Below are positions 42,015-50,763 of a stretch of 64,000 nt of DNA, in pieces; within the stretch, counting starts at the first letter, position 1; each line of letters starts with the position of its first letter. A program made the position numbers and the translations under genes. The notes under the pieces were generated by a model. That model did no database searches. It saw only the letters and a list, made by a program, of their open reading frames with translations, and had not been told where the DNA came from. Source of the DNA: CAVVJA01 sp963779485 (GTDB lineage: Bacteria > Actinomycetota > Actinomycetes > Mycobacteriales > Jatrophihabitantaceae); contig CAVZYJ010000004.1 in assembly GCA_963779485.1 (NCBI GenBank), positions 143,532-207,531 of the forward strand, read 5' to 3'.

Positions 42015-44702
42015 GTGGCACGCAGAGGCGCGAAGACGGGCACCGGCACCAAGCTGGTGATCGTCGAGTCGCCGGCCAAGGCCAAGACGATCGGCGGCTA
42101 TCTCGGATCGGGATACACCGTCGAGGCCTCGATCGGCCACATCCGCGACCTGCCCCGCAACGCTGCCGACATCCCGGCCCGGTTCAAGGGCGAGCCGTGG
42201 GCTCGTCTCGGCGTGGACACCGACCACGATTTCGAGCCGCTGTACGTGGTGAGTCCGGACCGCAAGCAGCAAGTCAGCAAGCTGAAGGCGCTGGTCAAGG
42301 ACGCCGATGAGCTGTATCTGGCGACGGACGAGGACCGGGAGGGCGAGGCGATCGCCTGGCACCTGGTCCAGACGCTCGCGCCGCGGATTCCGGTCCGCCG
42401 GATGGTGTTCCACGAGATCACACCGCAGGCCATCGCCTCGGCCGTGTCCTCTCCCCGGGAGATCGACGACCGGCTGGTCGATGCCCAGGAGACCCGCCGA
42501 ATCCTGGATCGCCTCTACGGCTACGAGGTGAGCCCGGTTCTGTGGAAGAAGGTGCTGCCCCGGCTGTCCGCCGGTCGGGTGCAATCGGTCGCGACCCGAA
42601 TCGTGGTCGAGCGCGAACGGGCTCGGATGGCCTTCCACTCGGCCGGCTACTGGGACGTCACGGGCACGTTCGCGCCGGAGAAGCGCCGGGACGGTGATCC
42701 GGAGACGTTCACGGCGACCCTCGTCGCGGTGGACGACGTCCGGGTGGCGACGACTCGTGATTTCGACCCGGCGACCGGCCGAGCCGCGTCCGACGTCGTG
42801 CACCTGGACGAGCCCGGCGCTCGGGGCCTGGCCGCCCGCCTCGACCGGCAGCCGTTCGAGGTTCTCCGAGTCGAGGAGAAGCCGTATCGGCGCCGCCCGT
42901 ACCCGCCGTTCATGACGTCGACGCTGCAGCAGGAGGCCGGCCGGAAGCTGCGCTGGTCGTCCGCGGTCACCATGCGGGTGGCGCAGCGGCTGTACGAGAA
43001 CGGGTACATCACCTATATGCGCACCGACTCGACGACGCTCTCCGCGACCGCGCTCGCCGCCGCCCGAGCGCAGGCCCGCGAGCTGTACGGAGACGCGTAC
43101 GTCCCGGCGGAGGCGCGCACCTACACCCGTCGGGTCAAGAACGCCCAGGAGGCCCACGAGGCGATCCGCCCCTCCGGCGACACGTTCCGCACGCCTGGAC
43201 AGCTCGCCGGTCATCTGTCCAGCGAGGAGTTCCGGCTCTACGAGATGATCTGGCAGCGCACGCTGGCCTCGCAGATGGCCGATGCGGTCGGGACGACAGT
43301 GTCGGTGCGGCTCGCCGGAACGTCGGTGACCGACGAGCGGGCGGAGTTCGCGACGTCGGGACGCACGATCACGTTCCCCGGGTTCCTGCGCGCCTACGTC
43401 GAGGACGTCGACGAATCGGCCGAGAAGGACGACGCCGAGAAGCGGCTCCCGCACCTGGAACGCCGGCAGGCGTTGACTGCGCGCGAGTTCCAGGCGGCCG
43501 GCCACACGACCTCTCCGCCGGCGCGCTACACCGAGGCGTCGCTCGTCAAGGCGCTCGAGGAGCTCGGCATCGGCCGCCCGTCGACCTACGCGTCCATCCT
43601 GCAGACGATTCAGGATCGTGGTTACGTCTGGAAGAAGGGCGCGGCGCTGGTGCCGTCGTGGACGGCGTTCGCGGTGATCGGGCTCCTTGAGTCGTACTTC
43701 GGTCGGCTGGTGGACTACGGATTCACGGCCAGCGTCGAGAACGACCTGGACGCGATCGCCAACGGCGCCACGTCCCGCGTCGACTGGCTGCGCCGCTTCT
43801 ACTTCGGCGCGAACGGGGCAGTGTCCGACCCGCAGCGAATCTCGGCGCAGGGTGGCCTCAAGCGACTCATCGCCGAGCGGCTGGAAGAGATCGACGCCCG
43901 CGGGGTCAACTCCATCCCGATCGGCGACGGCGATGTCGTCGTGCGGGTCGGCCGGTACGGCCCGTACCTGCAGCGCGGGGAAGAGCGGGTGTCCATCCCC
44001 GACGATCTGGCACCCGACGAGCTCACGCCCGAGAAGGTGGAGGAGTTGCTGTCGGCGCCATCCAGCGACCGGGTGCTTGGCATCGACGACACCGGCGCGG
44101 AGATCACCGCAAAGAACGGCCGGTACGGGCCGTATGTCACGGACGGCGCCCGGACGGCGTCCCTGTTCTCGTCCATGTCGCTGGAGACGGTGACCCTGCC
44201 CGATGCCCAGCGGCTGCTCACTCTGCCGAGGGTGCTCGGAGTGCTCGACGGTGAGGAGGTCAGCGCGCAGAACGGCCGCTACGGGCCGTACGTGCGCAAG
44301 GGCAGCGAGTCACGATCACTGGACGCCGAGGACCAGCTGTTCACCATCACACTCGACGACGCTGCGGCGCTGTTCGCGCAGCCGAAGACCCGCGGCCGGC
44401 GAGCAGCATCGGTCCCGCTCAAGGAACTTGGCGACGATCCCGTCTCGGGCAAGCCGATCGTGGTCAAGGACGGCCGGTTCGGTCCCTACGTCACCGACGG
44501 AGAGACCAACGCGTCGCTGCGGCGCGGCGACTCGGTCGACGAGATCGACCACGAACGGGCCGTCGAGCTGCTCGCCGACCGGCGGACGCGCGGACCGGCG
44601 ACGAAGGCGCCCCGCAAGGCCCCGGCGAAGAAGGCGGCCGCAAGGAAGAAAGCCCCCGCCAAAAAAGCGGCGCCCGCGAAGGCACCGGCCGGAAAGGTCT
44701 GA
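42015..44702 (+). CDS. topA: DNA topoisomerase I
   Basis: An 895-residue type IA topoisomerase that relaxes negative supercoils. Toprim domain: LVIVESPAKAKTIGGYLG and TDEDREGEAIAWHL (metal Asp residues). Active Tyr lies in GYITYMRTDSTTLS. The C-terminus lacks zinc fingers and instead has four repeats built on NGRYGPYV/DGRFGPYV, then a Lys/Ala-rich basic tail, as in actinobacterial TopA. GTG at 42015 follows AAGGAG. Confidence 0.96.
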   Translation: MARRGAKTGTGTKLVIVESPAKAKTIGGYLGSGYTVEASIGHIRDLPRNAADIPARFKGEPWARLGVDTDHDFEPLYVVSPDRKQQVSKLKALVKDADELYLATDEDREGEAIAWHLVQTLAPRIPVRRMVFHEITPQAIASAVSSPREIDDRLVDAQETRRILDRLYGYEVSPVLWKKVLPRLSAGRVQSVATRIVVERERARMAFHSAGYWDVTGTFAPEKRRDGDPETFTATLVAVDDVRVATTRDFDPATGRAASDVVHLDEPGARGLAARLDRQPFEVLRVEEKPYRRRPYPPFMTSTLQQEAGRKLRWSSAVTMRVAQRLYENGYITYMRTDSTTLSATALAAARAQARELYGDAYVPAEARTYTRRVKNAQEAHEAIRPSGDTFRTPGQLAGHLSSEEFRLYEMIWQRTLASQMADAVGTTVSVRLAGTSVTDERAEFATSGRTITFPGFLRAYVEDVDESAEKDDAEKRLPHLERRQALTAREFQAAGHTTSPPARYTEASLVKALEELGIGRPSTYASILQTIQDRGYVWKKGAALVPSWTAFAVIGLLESYFGRLVDYGFTASVENDLDAIANGATSRVDWLRRFYFGANGAVSDPQRISAQGGLKRLIAERLEEIDARGVNSIPIGDGDVVVRVGRYGPYLQRGEERVSIPDDLAPDELTPEKVEELLSAPSSDRVLGIDDTGAEITAKNGRYGPYVTDGARTASLFSSMSLETVTLPDAQRLLTLPRVLGVLDGEEVSAQNGRYGPYVRKGSESRSLDAEDQLFTITLDDAAALFAQPKTRGRRAASVPLKELGDDPVSGKPIVVKDGRFGPYVTDGETNASLRRGDSVDEIDHERAVELLADRRTRGPATKAPRKAPAKKAAARKKAPAKKAAPAKAPAGKV

Positions 44703-44718
44703 CCAGCCCGCCCGCGCG

Positions 44719-45483
44719 TCACGCCTTGCGGCCCACGCAGAAGATCCGCCGAAAGGGATAGAGCGTGCCGCCGCGGCCGGCCGGGTAGGCCGCCCGGAGC
44801 AGCTGCGCATATTCGGCCTCGAAGTCGGTTACTTCGTCCGGCGAAAGAGCCGCGAGCACCGGGCGCAGCGCCGTACCGCGGACCCACTCCAGGACTGGAT
44901 CGGCACCGGCCAGCACGTGCACGTACGTGGTCTCCCAGACGTCCGGGACCAGGCCGCAATCGATCAGCAGGGCGGCATAGCTCGCCGGCGATCGCACCGC
45001 ATCCGGCCGTAACACCACCGAGCCGACCGACGGCGACCACCGGGCCGTGGACGCAAGCTCGCGCAGCACTGAGTGCCCTGGTGAATCCAGGTTGCCGGGC
45101 ACCTGCCAGGCCAGCCAGGCGCCCGCGGGCAGCTCACTGGCCCAGGATCGAAGCAGGTCGACGTGTCCGGGCACCCACTGGAAGGCGGCGTTGCTGATCA
45201 GTAGGTCGGTGTCCGCCTCGGGACGGAACGACCGGATGTCACCGACGCGAAATGTCACTCCAGCACCAGACGACGCGGCGGAGATCATCTCTGGGGACGA
45301 GTCGATGCCCTCAATGGTCGCTGCCGGCCAGCGATCCGCCAGCAACGCGGTCAGCTTCCCGGAGCCGCACCCGAGGTCGACGACGCGGCGCGGCGACTCT
45401 AGCTCGACCCGGTTGAGGAGCTCGACGAACGGGCGACCGCGCTCTCGGGCGAATCGTCCGTATTGCACGGGGTCCCACACCAT
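44719..45483 (-). CDS. tam: Trans-aconitate 2-methyltransferase
   Basis: A 254-residue SAM-dependent methyltransferase. It starts MVWDPVQYGRFARERGRPF, followed by VVDLGCGSGKLTALLA (SAM motif I), SNAAFQWVPGHVDLLRSWAS and DVWETTYVHVLAGADPVLEW, all typical of Tam. It methylates trans-aconitate, a by-product that inhibits aconitase. GGAGGA is 7 bases before the ATG at 45483. It is divergent from a MarR regulator with an 18-bp palindrome in the 51-bp gap, the arrangement known for tam/tamR in Streptomyces. Confidence 0.93.
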   Translation of the reverse strand: MVWDPVQYGRFARERGRPFVELLNRVELESPRRVVDLGCGSGKLTALLADRWPAATIEGIDSSPEMISAASSGAGVTFRVGDIRSFRPEADTDLLISNAAFQWVPGHVDLLRSWASELPAGAWLAWQVPGNLDSPGHSVLRELASTARWSPSVGSVVLRPDAVRSPASYAALLIDCGLVPDVWETTYVHVLAGADPVLEWVRGTALRPVLAALSPDEVTDFEAEYAQLLRAAYPAGRGGTLYPFRRIFCVGRKA

Positions 45484-45510
45484 GTACTGATCCTCCGACG
45501 TCGCGATGCA

Positions 45511-45528
45511 TATCTTGACATCAAGATA
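45511..45528. promoter_or_regulatory. MarR/TamR-type operator between tam and marR genes
   Basis: Perfect inverted repeat TATCTTGACATCAAGATA (8-bp arms, 2-bp centre), the classic form of a MarR-family operator. It is centred between the divergent ATG at 45483 (tam) and 45535 (regulator), so one bound dimer could repress both. Confidence 0.88.
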
Positions 45529-45534
45529 ATGCCT

Positions 45535-46035
45535 ATGATGGACGGCGTGGGCGACGAGGTAGACGAAATCGTCGACGCGTGGCGCCGTGAGCGCCCGGAC
45601 CTCGATGTCGAACCGATGCACGTTCTGTCCCGCGTGTCCCGCCTGGCCGACGTGCTCGCTGATCGCCGGACCGCGGCCTTCGTCGAGCACGGGTTGCAGG
45701 CTCACGAGTTCGACGTACTGGCGGCGTTACGCCGCAGCGGGGAGCCGTTCGAGCTGACTGCGGGGGAGCTGTGCGCGGCCACGCACGTCACGTCGGGCAC
45801 GATGACCAGTCGACTCGACCGTCTAGTTACCCGCAGCCTGGTCATCCGCCGCCCTGACGAGGTGGATGGGCGCCTGGTCAGGGTTCGGCTGACCCCGGAA
45901 GGCCGACGGCGCGTGGATGCCGCCCTGCAAGCGCTCTTGGCGTCGGAGAGCGAGCTACTCGAGCAGCTGCCAGTCACGGCCCGGGAGCCGCTCGTCGCGG
46001 CGTTGCGCGACCTCCTGGCCGCCACGTCGCGATAA
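45535..46035 (+). CDS. MarR family transcriptional regulator (TamR-like)
   Basis: A 166-residue winged-helix protein with LQAHEFDVLAALRRSGEPFE, LTAGELCAATHVTSGTMTSR (recognition helix) and RPDEVDGRLVRVRLTPEGRR (wing). Helical ends allow dimerisation. Divergence from tam, plus the palindrome between them, supports a TamR function, in which trans-aconitate or related tricarboxylates relieve repression. ATG at 45535 or 45538. Confidence 0.9.
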   Translation: MMDGVGDEVDEIVDAWRRERPDLDVEPMHVLSRVSRLADVLADRRTAAFVEHGLQAHEFDVLAALRRSGEPFELTAGELCAATHVTSGTMTSRLDRLVTRSLVIRRPDEVDGRLVRVRLTPEGRRRVDAALQALLASESELLEQLPVTAREPLVAALRDLLAATSR

Positions 46036-46173
46036 CGGGCGGCCGTTGACGGTCCACGTCGATAGGCTTGAGCAGAAGAAGCACACCGCCCGCGCAGGGG
46101 AGGCTGCATCAGCGTCGAGCGGGCCAGGATCGAGTCCGGCCAGCCCGATCGGGTCGCCGGATCGAGTAGTGGC

Positions 46174-48420
46174 ATGCCCGGGATTCCGCCCGTCGACGGC
46201 GGCCGCCCCGAGATCCCGTCCCTCGACGGCGCGGAGTCGCGATTCCCGGCTGTGTCCGACCCCGGCTCGCAGTATTCGGCTGACTCGCCCGTTGGGCGTC
46301 CAACCAGGTCGTCCATTGCGGCAATCCGCGGCGTCTTGCGAGTCCGCCCGTACCGCCGATTGTGGTATTCCACGGCGCTGTCGAGCTTGGGCGACTGGCT
46401 GGGCCTCCTCGCGACGACCGCGCTCGCCACGTCGCTGGCCACCGGCTACCAAGAGCAGAACTACGCCCTCGGCGTCGTCCTGGTCGTCCGCCTGTTTCCG
46501 GCGATACTGCTCGGCCCGTTGGCGGGTGTGTTCGCTGATCGGTTCGACCGGCGGGTCACCATGGTCGTCTCCGACCTGCTCCGCTTCAGCCTGTTCCTCA
46601 CCATTCCGCTTGCGCATCTGGTCGTGTCGAAGCAGGCGACGTTGGCGTGGCTGTTCATTGCGAGCTTCCTGATCGAGTGCATCAGCCTGTTCTGGACGCC
46701 GGCCAAGGACGCCTCGGTGCCGAACCTCGTCCGCCGCGACCAGGTCGAGGCGGCCAACCAGCTCAGCCTGATCACGACGTACGGACTAACGCCCGTACTC
46801 GGCGCGGCACTGTTCTCGGTCCTGTCGCTGATCACCAATGTGCTCGCCCGGCACCTGGCGTTCTTCGAAACCAACCCCACGAACCTCGCGCTTTACTTCA
46901 ACGCGGCGACATTCCTCGTCGGCGCGCTGATCGTCCTGTTCATCCCCGAGATCAGCGGCCGCCGGAGTCGCCGTCCAGCCGACGACCACCCGAGCCTGCT
47001 GGCCTTGCTACGCGAAGGCGCGAGCTTCGTTCGAGGATCCCGCCTGGTAGGCGGACTGATCATCGGCCTCGTCGGCGCATTCGCCGCCGGTGGCGCAGTA
47101 ATCGGTGCCGGCAAGATCTACGTTTCCAGCCTCGGGGGCGGCAACGCCGCCTATGGAGTGCTGTTCGGATCGGTCTTCGTCGGGCTCGGTGCCGGTATGG
47201 CGGTCGGTCCGCGCATCGCCCGCGAGCTCTCGCGGCGTCGGTTGTTCGGACTGTCGATCGTGTTCGGCGGAATCTGCCTCGTCATCGCCGCCGTCATGCC
47301 GCAGGTCGCGCTAGGGATGATCTTCGTCCTGGGCGTGGGGTTCGGGGCAGGCGTTGCCTACCTGTCCGGCATGACCCTCATGGGCACCGATGTCGACGAT
47401 GCGATGCGCGGCCGTGTCTTCGCGTTGCTGCAGTCGCTTATCCGGGTCGTGCTGATCATCGGTCTGGCCGCGGTGCCGTTCGTGGTCGCAGCAGTGGGCA
47501 AGCACACCTTCCCCATCGCCGGCACGAGCGTGACCGTCGATGGCACTCGCTTCGTCCTGGTAGCCGGGGGCCTGCTGGCAGTGGCGGCTGGCGTTCTTGC
47601 CTTCCGCAAGATGGACGACGGACTCGCGGTGCCAATCTGGGGTGATCTCAAGATGGCGCTGCGCGGAGACTCGGCCAAGCGGCGGCGGATGGGAGGCGGC
47701 GGCGTGTTCATCGCGTTCGAGGGCGGCGAAGGGTCGGGCAAGTCGACCCAGATCGAGCTGCTCGCCGCCGCGCTGCGCGATACGGGCGTTGCCGTCGTGG
47801 TCACCCGCGAACCCGGCGCCACGACCGTCGGGCGCCGGATCCGCGACCTGCTCCTGCATGACGACGAGGCGCTTTCCCCCCGGGCCGAGGCGCTGCTGTT
47901 CGCCGCGGACCGGGCCCACCATGTCGCCACGGTGATCCAGCCGGCCCTGGATCGGGGTGAGGTCGTGCTCACCGATCGGTACATCGATTCGTCGATGGCC
48001 TACCAGGGCGCGGGCCGCGAGCTCACCTTCGACGAGATCCGCCGGGTGTCAGGCTGGGCGACGTCGGGGCTCACACCGGACCTGACCGTCCTGCTCGACA
48101 TACCCGCGGCGAAGGGCTTGGAGCGCGCCCGGGGGCGTAACGCGCGACCCGCCGCCGCAGGCAGCGACGCCGACAAGCTGGAACGGGAGTCGCTCGAGTT
48201 CCACGAGCGGGTCCGCATGGCGTATCGCGGACTGGCCGAAGCCGCGCCGGGGCGTTACCTGGTGCTGGATGCGATGCGGCCGGCGAGCGAGCTCGCGCCG
48301 GAGATCCTGGCCGCCGTCGAGGGGTTGCTCGGCACTCACCGGCCGCGGTTGTTCGACCTGCGGCGCGGCGGCGCGCGGCCGCACGCCAGCCGCGCGATAC
48401 CGAACCAGCCCGGCTCGTGA
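46174..48420 (+). CDS. tmk: MFS transporter - thymidylate kinase fusion
   Basis: One 748-residue reading frame. Residues 1-60 are a variable N-terminus, about 60-490 an MFS permease with 12 helices (RPYRRLWYSTALSSLGDWLG; GVFADRFDRRVTMVVSDLLR), and about 510-730 a complete dTMP kinase: P-loop FIAFEGGEGSGKSTQIE, VTREPGATTVGRRIRDLLL, VVLTDRYIDSSMAYQGAGRE and the LID ARGRNARP region. The kinase makes dTDP for DNA synthesis. The MFS-Tmk fusion is known in several actinobacteria; the transported compound is not. It is followed 28 bp later by the polymerase delta' gene. Confidence 0.93.
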   Translation: MPGIPPVDGGRPEIPSLDGAESRFPAVSDPGSQYSADSPVGRPTRSSIAAIRGVLRVRPYRRLWYSTALSSLGDWLGLLATTALATSLATGYQEQNYALGVVLVVRLFPAILLGPLAGVFADRFDRRVTMVVSDLLRFSLFLTIPLAHLVVSKQATLAWLFIASFLIECISLFWTPAKDASVPNLVRRDQVEAANQLSLITTYGLTPVLGAALFSVLSLITNVLARHLAFFETNPTNLALYFNAATFLVGALIVLFIPEISGRRSRRPADDHPSLLALLREGASFVRGSRLVGGLIIGLVGAFAAGGAVIGAGKIYVSSLGGGNAAYGVLFGSVFVGLGAGMAVGPRIARELSRRRLFGLSIVFGGICLVIAAVMPQVALGMIFVLGVGFGAGVAYLSGMTLMGTDVDDAMRGRVFALLQSLIRVVLIIGLAAVPFVVAAVGKHTFPIAGTSVTVDGTRFVLVAGGLLAVAAGVLAFRKMDDGLAVPIWGDLKMALRGDSAKRRRMGGGGVFIAFEGGEGSGKSTQIELLAAALRDTGVAVVVTREPGATTVGRRIRDLLLHDDEALSPRAEALLFAADRAHHVATVIQPALDRGEVVLTDRYIDSSMAYQGAGRELTFDEIRRVSGWATSGLTPDLTVLLDIPAAKGLERARGRNARPAAAGSDADKLERESLEFHERVRMAYRGLAEAAPGRYLVLDAMRPASELAPEILAAVEGLLGTHRPRLFDLRRGGARPHASRAIPNQPGS

Positions 48421-48448
48421 CCGCTCGACCCAGTTGCGAGGATGCGGC

Positions 48449-49639
48449 ATGACGGTCTGGGACGATCTCGTCGGGCAAGAGGACGCGGTCACCGTCCTGC
48501 GGAGGGCCGCCATCGCCGCTCGGGCGATCGTGGCCGGGCAGGACGAGCCGGTCGGCGCGATGACCCACGCCTGGCTGTTCACCGGTCCACCGGGATCGGG
48601 CCGCTCGGTCGCGGCGCGGGCGCTCGCGGCCGCCCTGCAGTGCGAGCGTTCGGACAATCTCGGCTGCGGCGAATGCTCGGCCTGCCACACGGTGTCGAAC
48701 CGAAGCCATCCGGATGTCCGCTCGGTCGTCCCGGACGGGCTGTCCATCTCGGTCGCGGAAATGCGTGCCGTCGTCGCGACCGCGGCCCGCCGGCCCGCGC
48801 TCGGCCGCTGGCAGGTCGTGGTGATCGAAGACGCCGATCGACTGACCGAGGCGGCCTCCGACGCGCTGCTGAAGGTTCTCGAGGAGCCCCCGGCCCGGAC
48901 GGCGTTCCTGCTCTGTGCGCCGTCCACCCATCCGGACGACGTCACGGTGACCATCCAGTCCCGGTGCCGGCACGTCCGGTTGCGGACGCCGTCAACGGAC
49001 GCCGTTGCCGGGGTGCTGCGCGACGCCGGGGTCGACCCGGCTGACGCGGCCTGGGCCGCCCAAGCCGCCCAGGGTCATGTCGGGCGCGCGCGGCGGCTCG
49101 CCCGGGACCCGGACGCGCGAGCGCGGCGCGCTGCGGTGTTGGCCATTCCCGCCTCGCTCACCTCGCTCGGGGCCTGCCTGGAGGCCGCCGATCACCTGGT
49201 CGGCACGGCCGAGGCGGAGGCGGCCGCGCTGTCCGCTGACCGGGACGCCGGCGAGATCGAGGCATTGCAGATCGCGCTCGGGGCCGGCGGGACCGGGAAG
49301 GGTGCGACGGCTACGGCCCGCGGCACGGTCGGCGCGGTCCGCGACCTCGAGCGCCGGCAGCGCTCGCGGGCGACCCGCACCCAGCGGGACGCGTTGGATC
49401 GGGCGTTGGTCGATCTTGCCGCGTTCTACCGCGACGTGCTGCTCGTGCAGTCGGGATCGCCCGGGCAACGCGCCCATCCGGATTTCGACGACGACGTGCG
49501 CACGGTGGCCCGGGCGGTCCCGCCGACCGGCACGTTGCATCGTCTGGAAGCCATCCTCGCCTGTCGGGAGGCGCTCGAGCTGAACGTGAAGCCGCGCATC
49601 GCGGTGGAGGCGATGACCGTCACGCTGCGCCTGCCCTGA
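48449..49639 (+). CDS. holB: DNA polymerase III delta' subunit
   Basis: A 396-residue clamp-loader subunit. The P-loop is degenerate (FTGPPGSGRSVAARALA, Arg for Lys), as usual in delta'. A zinc site of four Cys follows (CERSDNLGCGECSACH), then VVVIEDADRLTEAASDALLK, LEEPPARTAFLLCA, and the SRC sensor motif in IQSRCRHVRLR. It works in the replication clamp loader. ATG at 48449. The tmk-holB-PSP1 order is the standard bacterial arrangement. Confidence 0.93.
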   Translation: MTVWDDLVGQEDAVTVLRRAAIAARAIVAGQDEPVGAMTHAWLFTGPPGSGRSVAARALAAALQCERSDNLGCGECSACHTVSNRSHPDVRSVVPDGLSISVAEMRAVVATAARRPALGRWQVVVIEDADRLTEAASDALLKVLEEPPARTAFLLCAPSTHPDDVTVTIQSRCRHVRLRTPSTDAVAGVLRDAGVDPADAAWAAQAAQGHVGRARRLARDPDARARRAAVLAIPASLTSLGACLEAADHLVGTAEAEAAALSADRDAGEIEALQIALGAGGTGKGATATARGTVGAVRDLERRQRSRATRTQRDALDRALVDLAAFYRDVLLVQSGSPGQRAHPDFDDDVRTVARAVPPTGTLHRLEAILACREALELNVKPRIAVEAMTVTLRLP

Positions 49640-49672
49640 GATCCGCGCGCTGCGCCCGGCTACCCTGCTCGA

Positions 49673-50513
49673 ATGGGCATGGTCTGCGCGGTCACCTTCC
49701 AGCGCCATGGCCGCCTCTACTACGCCGACCCGGGCGAGTTGTCGCTGCAGGTCGGCGATCAGGTTCTTTATCCGACCGACGACGGGCCCGAGGTCGCCGA
49801 GGTCATGTGGCCCCCGCAGTACGTCAGCGAGGAGGTCGGCCGGCTGCCGGTACTCGGTCGGCGCCGCGACGGCGTCCGACCTGGAGCGGGCGGCTGTGAG
49901 CCGGAAGAAGCGAGCTTCGGCGCGGGTGGCCGCCAAGCGGCTCATTCGCGAGCACGACCTGCCGATGAAGGTCAGCGGCGTCGACTACCTCAACGACCGC
50001 AATCACACGACGATTTACTTCACCGCGCCGCACCGGGTCGACTTCCGAGCCCTCGTCCGCGATCTGTCCGCCACGCTGCACGGCCGAGTCGAGCTGCGTC
50101 AGCTGTCGGCCCGCGACGAGGCCCGGCTCACCGGGGGCATCGGCTCGTGCGGTCGGGAGCTGTGCTGCTCGACGTTCCTCGTCGACTTCGAGCCGGTCTC
50201 GGTCCGCATGGTCAAGGATCAGGACCTGCCGCTCAACCCGCTGCGCATATCCGGCGCCTGCGGCCGGTTGATGTGCTGCCTGAAGTACGAGCACCCGCTC
50301 TACCAGGACTTCGCCGCGGAGGCGCCCGCCATTGGTGAGGCGGTCGACACTCCCGATGGCCCCGGCACGATCGTCGGCCACAACGTGCCCTCCGAGTCGG
50401 TCGTGGTTCGTATGTCCGCGGACGGTCGCCGCACTCCGTGCGCGCTGGCGTCCGTGTGCGCGTCGCGGAAGGCCTACGAGGCGAGCCCCGCGGCGCAGCG
50501 CACCGACCGGTAG
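49673..50513 (+). CDS. PSP1-domain protein (RicT/YaaT-like), frameshifted
   Basis: From the ATG at 49673: MGMVCAVTFQRHGRLYYADP and GDQVLYPTDDGPEVAEVMW. Around 49860 the frame is lost by one extra base (coding GGTCGGCGCCGCGACG) and resumes as ATASDLERAAVSRKKRASAR, the PSP1 core KVSGVDYLNDRNHTTIYFTA, and the conserved CGRELCCSTFL and GACGRLMCCLKYEH Cys clusters. In Bacillus, RicT acts with RicA/RicF in RNA processing and holds Fe-S. The intact protein would have about 280 residues. The conserved second part suggests that the break is a sequence error. Confidence 0.87.
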
Positions 50514-50542
50514 ACTCACTCGTCGCGCCCGCGGGCGCGCCT

Positions 50543-50616
50543 GCCGCCTTAGCTCAGTCGGCCAGAGCGACGCACTCGTAATGCGTAGGTCCCGGGTTCG
50601 ACTCCCGGAGGCGGCT
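50543..50616 (+). tRNA. tRNA-Thr (anticodon CGT), integration site
   Basis: Acceptor stem GCCGCCT/AGGCGGC, D arm AGCTCAGTCGGCCAGAGC, anticodon stem-loop GCACTCGTAATGC (anticodon CGT), T arm CCGGGTTCGACTCCGG-type, discriminator T, no encoded CCA. The 3' half borders foreign genes (integrase etc.), so it is the likely attachment site of an integrative element. I find no second copy of its 3' end inside the window. Confidence 0.95.
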
Positions 50617-50686
50617 CCCACTACAGGGCCCTTATTTGCTGGGCTGTAGTGGCCCGAGGTGGACGACCACGGCGGACGAGATCCGT

Positions 50687-50710
50687 CCGGGTACACATCG
50701 GGTACACATT
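50687..50710 (+). repeat. Two direct 11-bp repeats near attL
   Basis: CGGGTACACAT occurs twice back to back (50688-50698 and 50700-50710), 70 bp after the tRNA-Thr. Direct repeats at this distance are typical arm-type binding sites of tyrosine integrases. Role inferred from place only. Confidence 0.5.
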
Positions 50711-50763
50711 CGAAGCGCAGGTCCGCCGATTTTGGCCCGCACACTGGCGTGCCGACCTCCGCT

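Noticed and set aside
41556..43505. 649-codon minus-strand frame opposite topA
   Set aside because: Composition artefact of GC-rich topA; the plus strand carries Toprim and active-site Tyr motifs.
50543..50616. Search for an attR copy of the tRNA-Thr 3' end within the window
   Set aside because: No second copy of GGGTTCGACTCCCGGAGG-like sequence found by eye, so the element's right end was not assigned.
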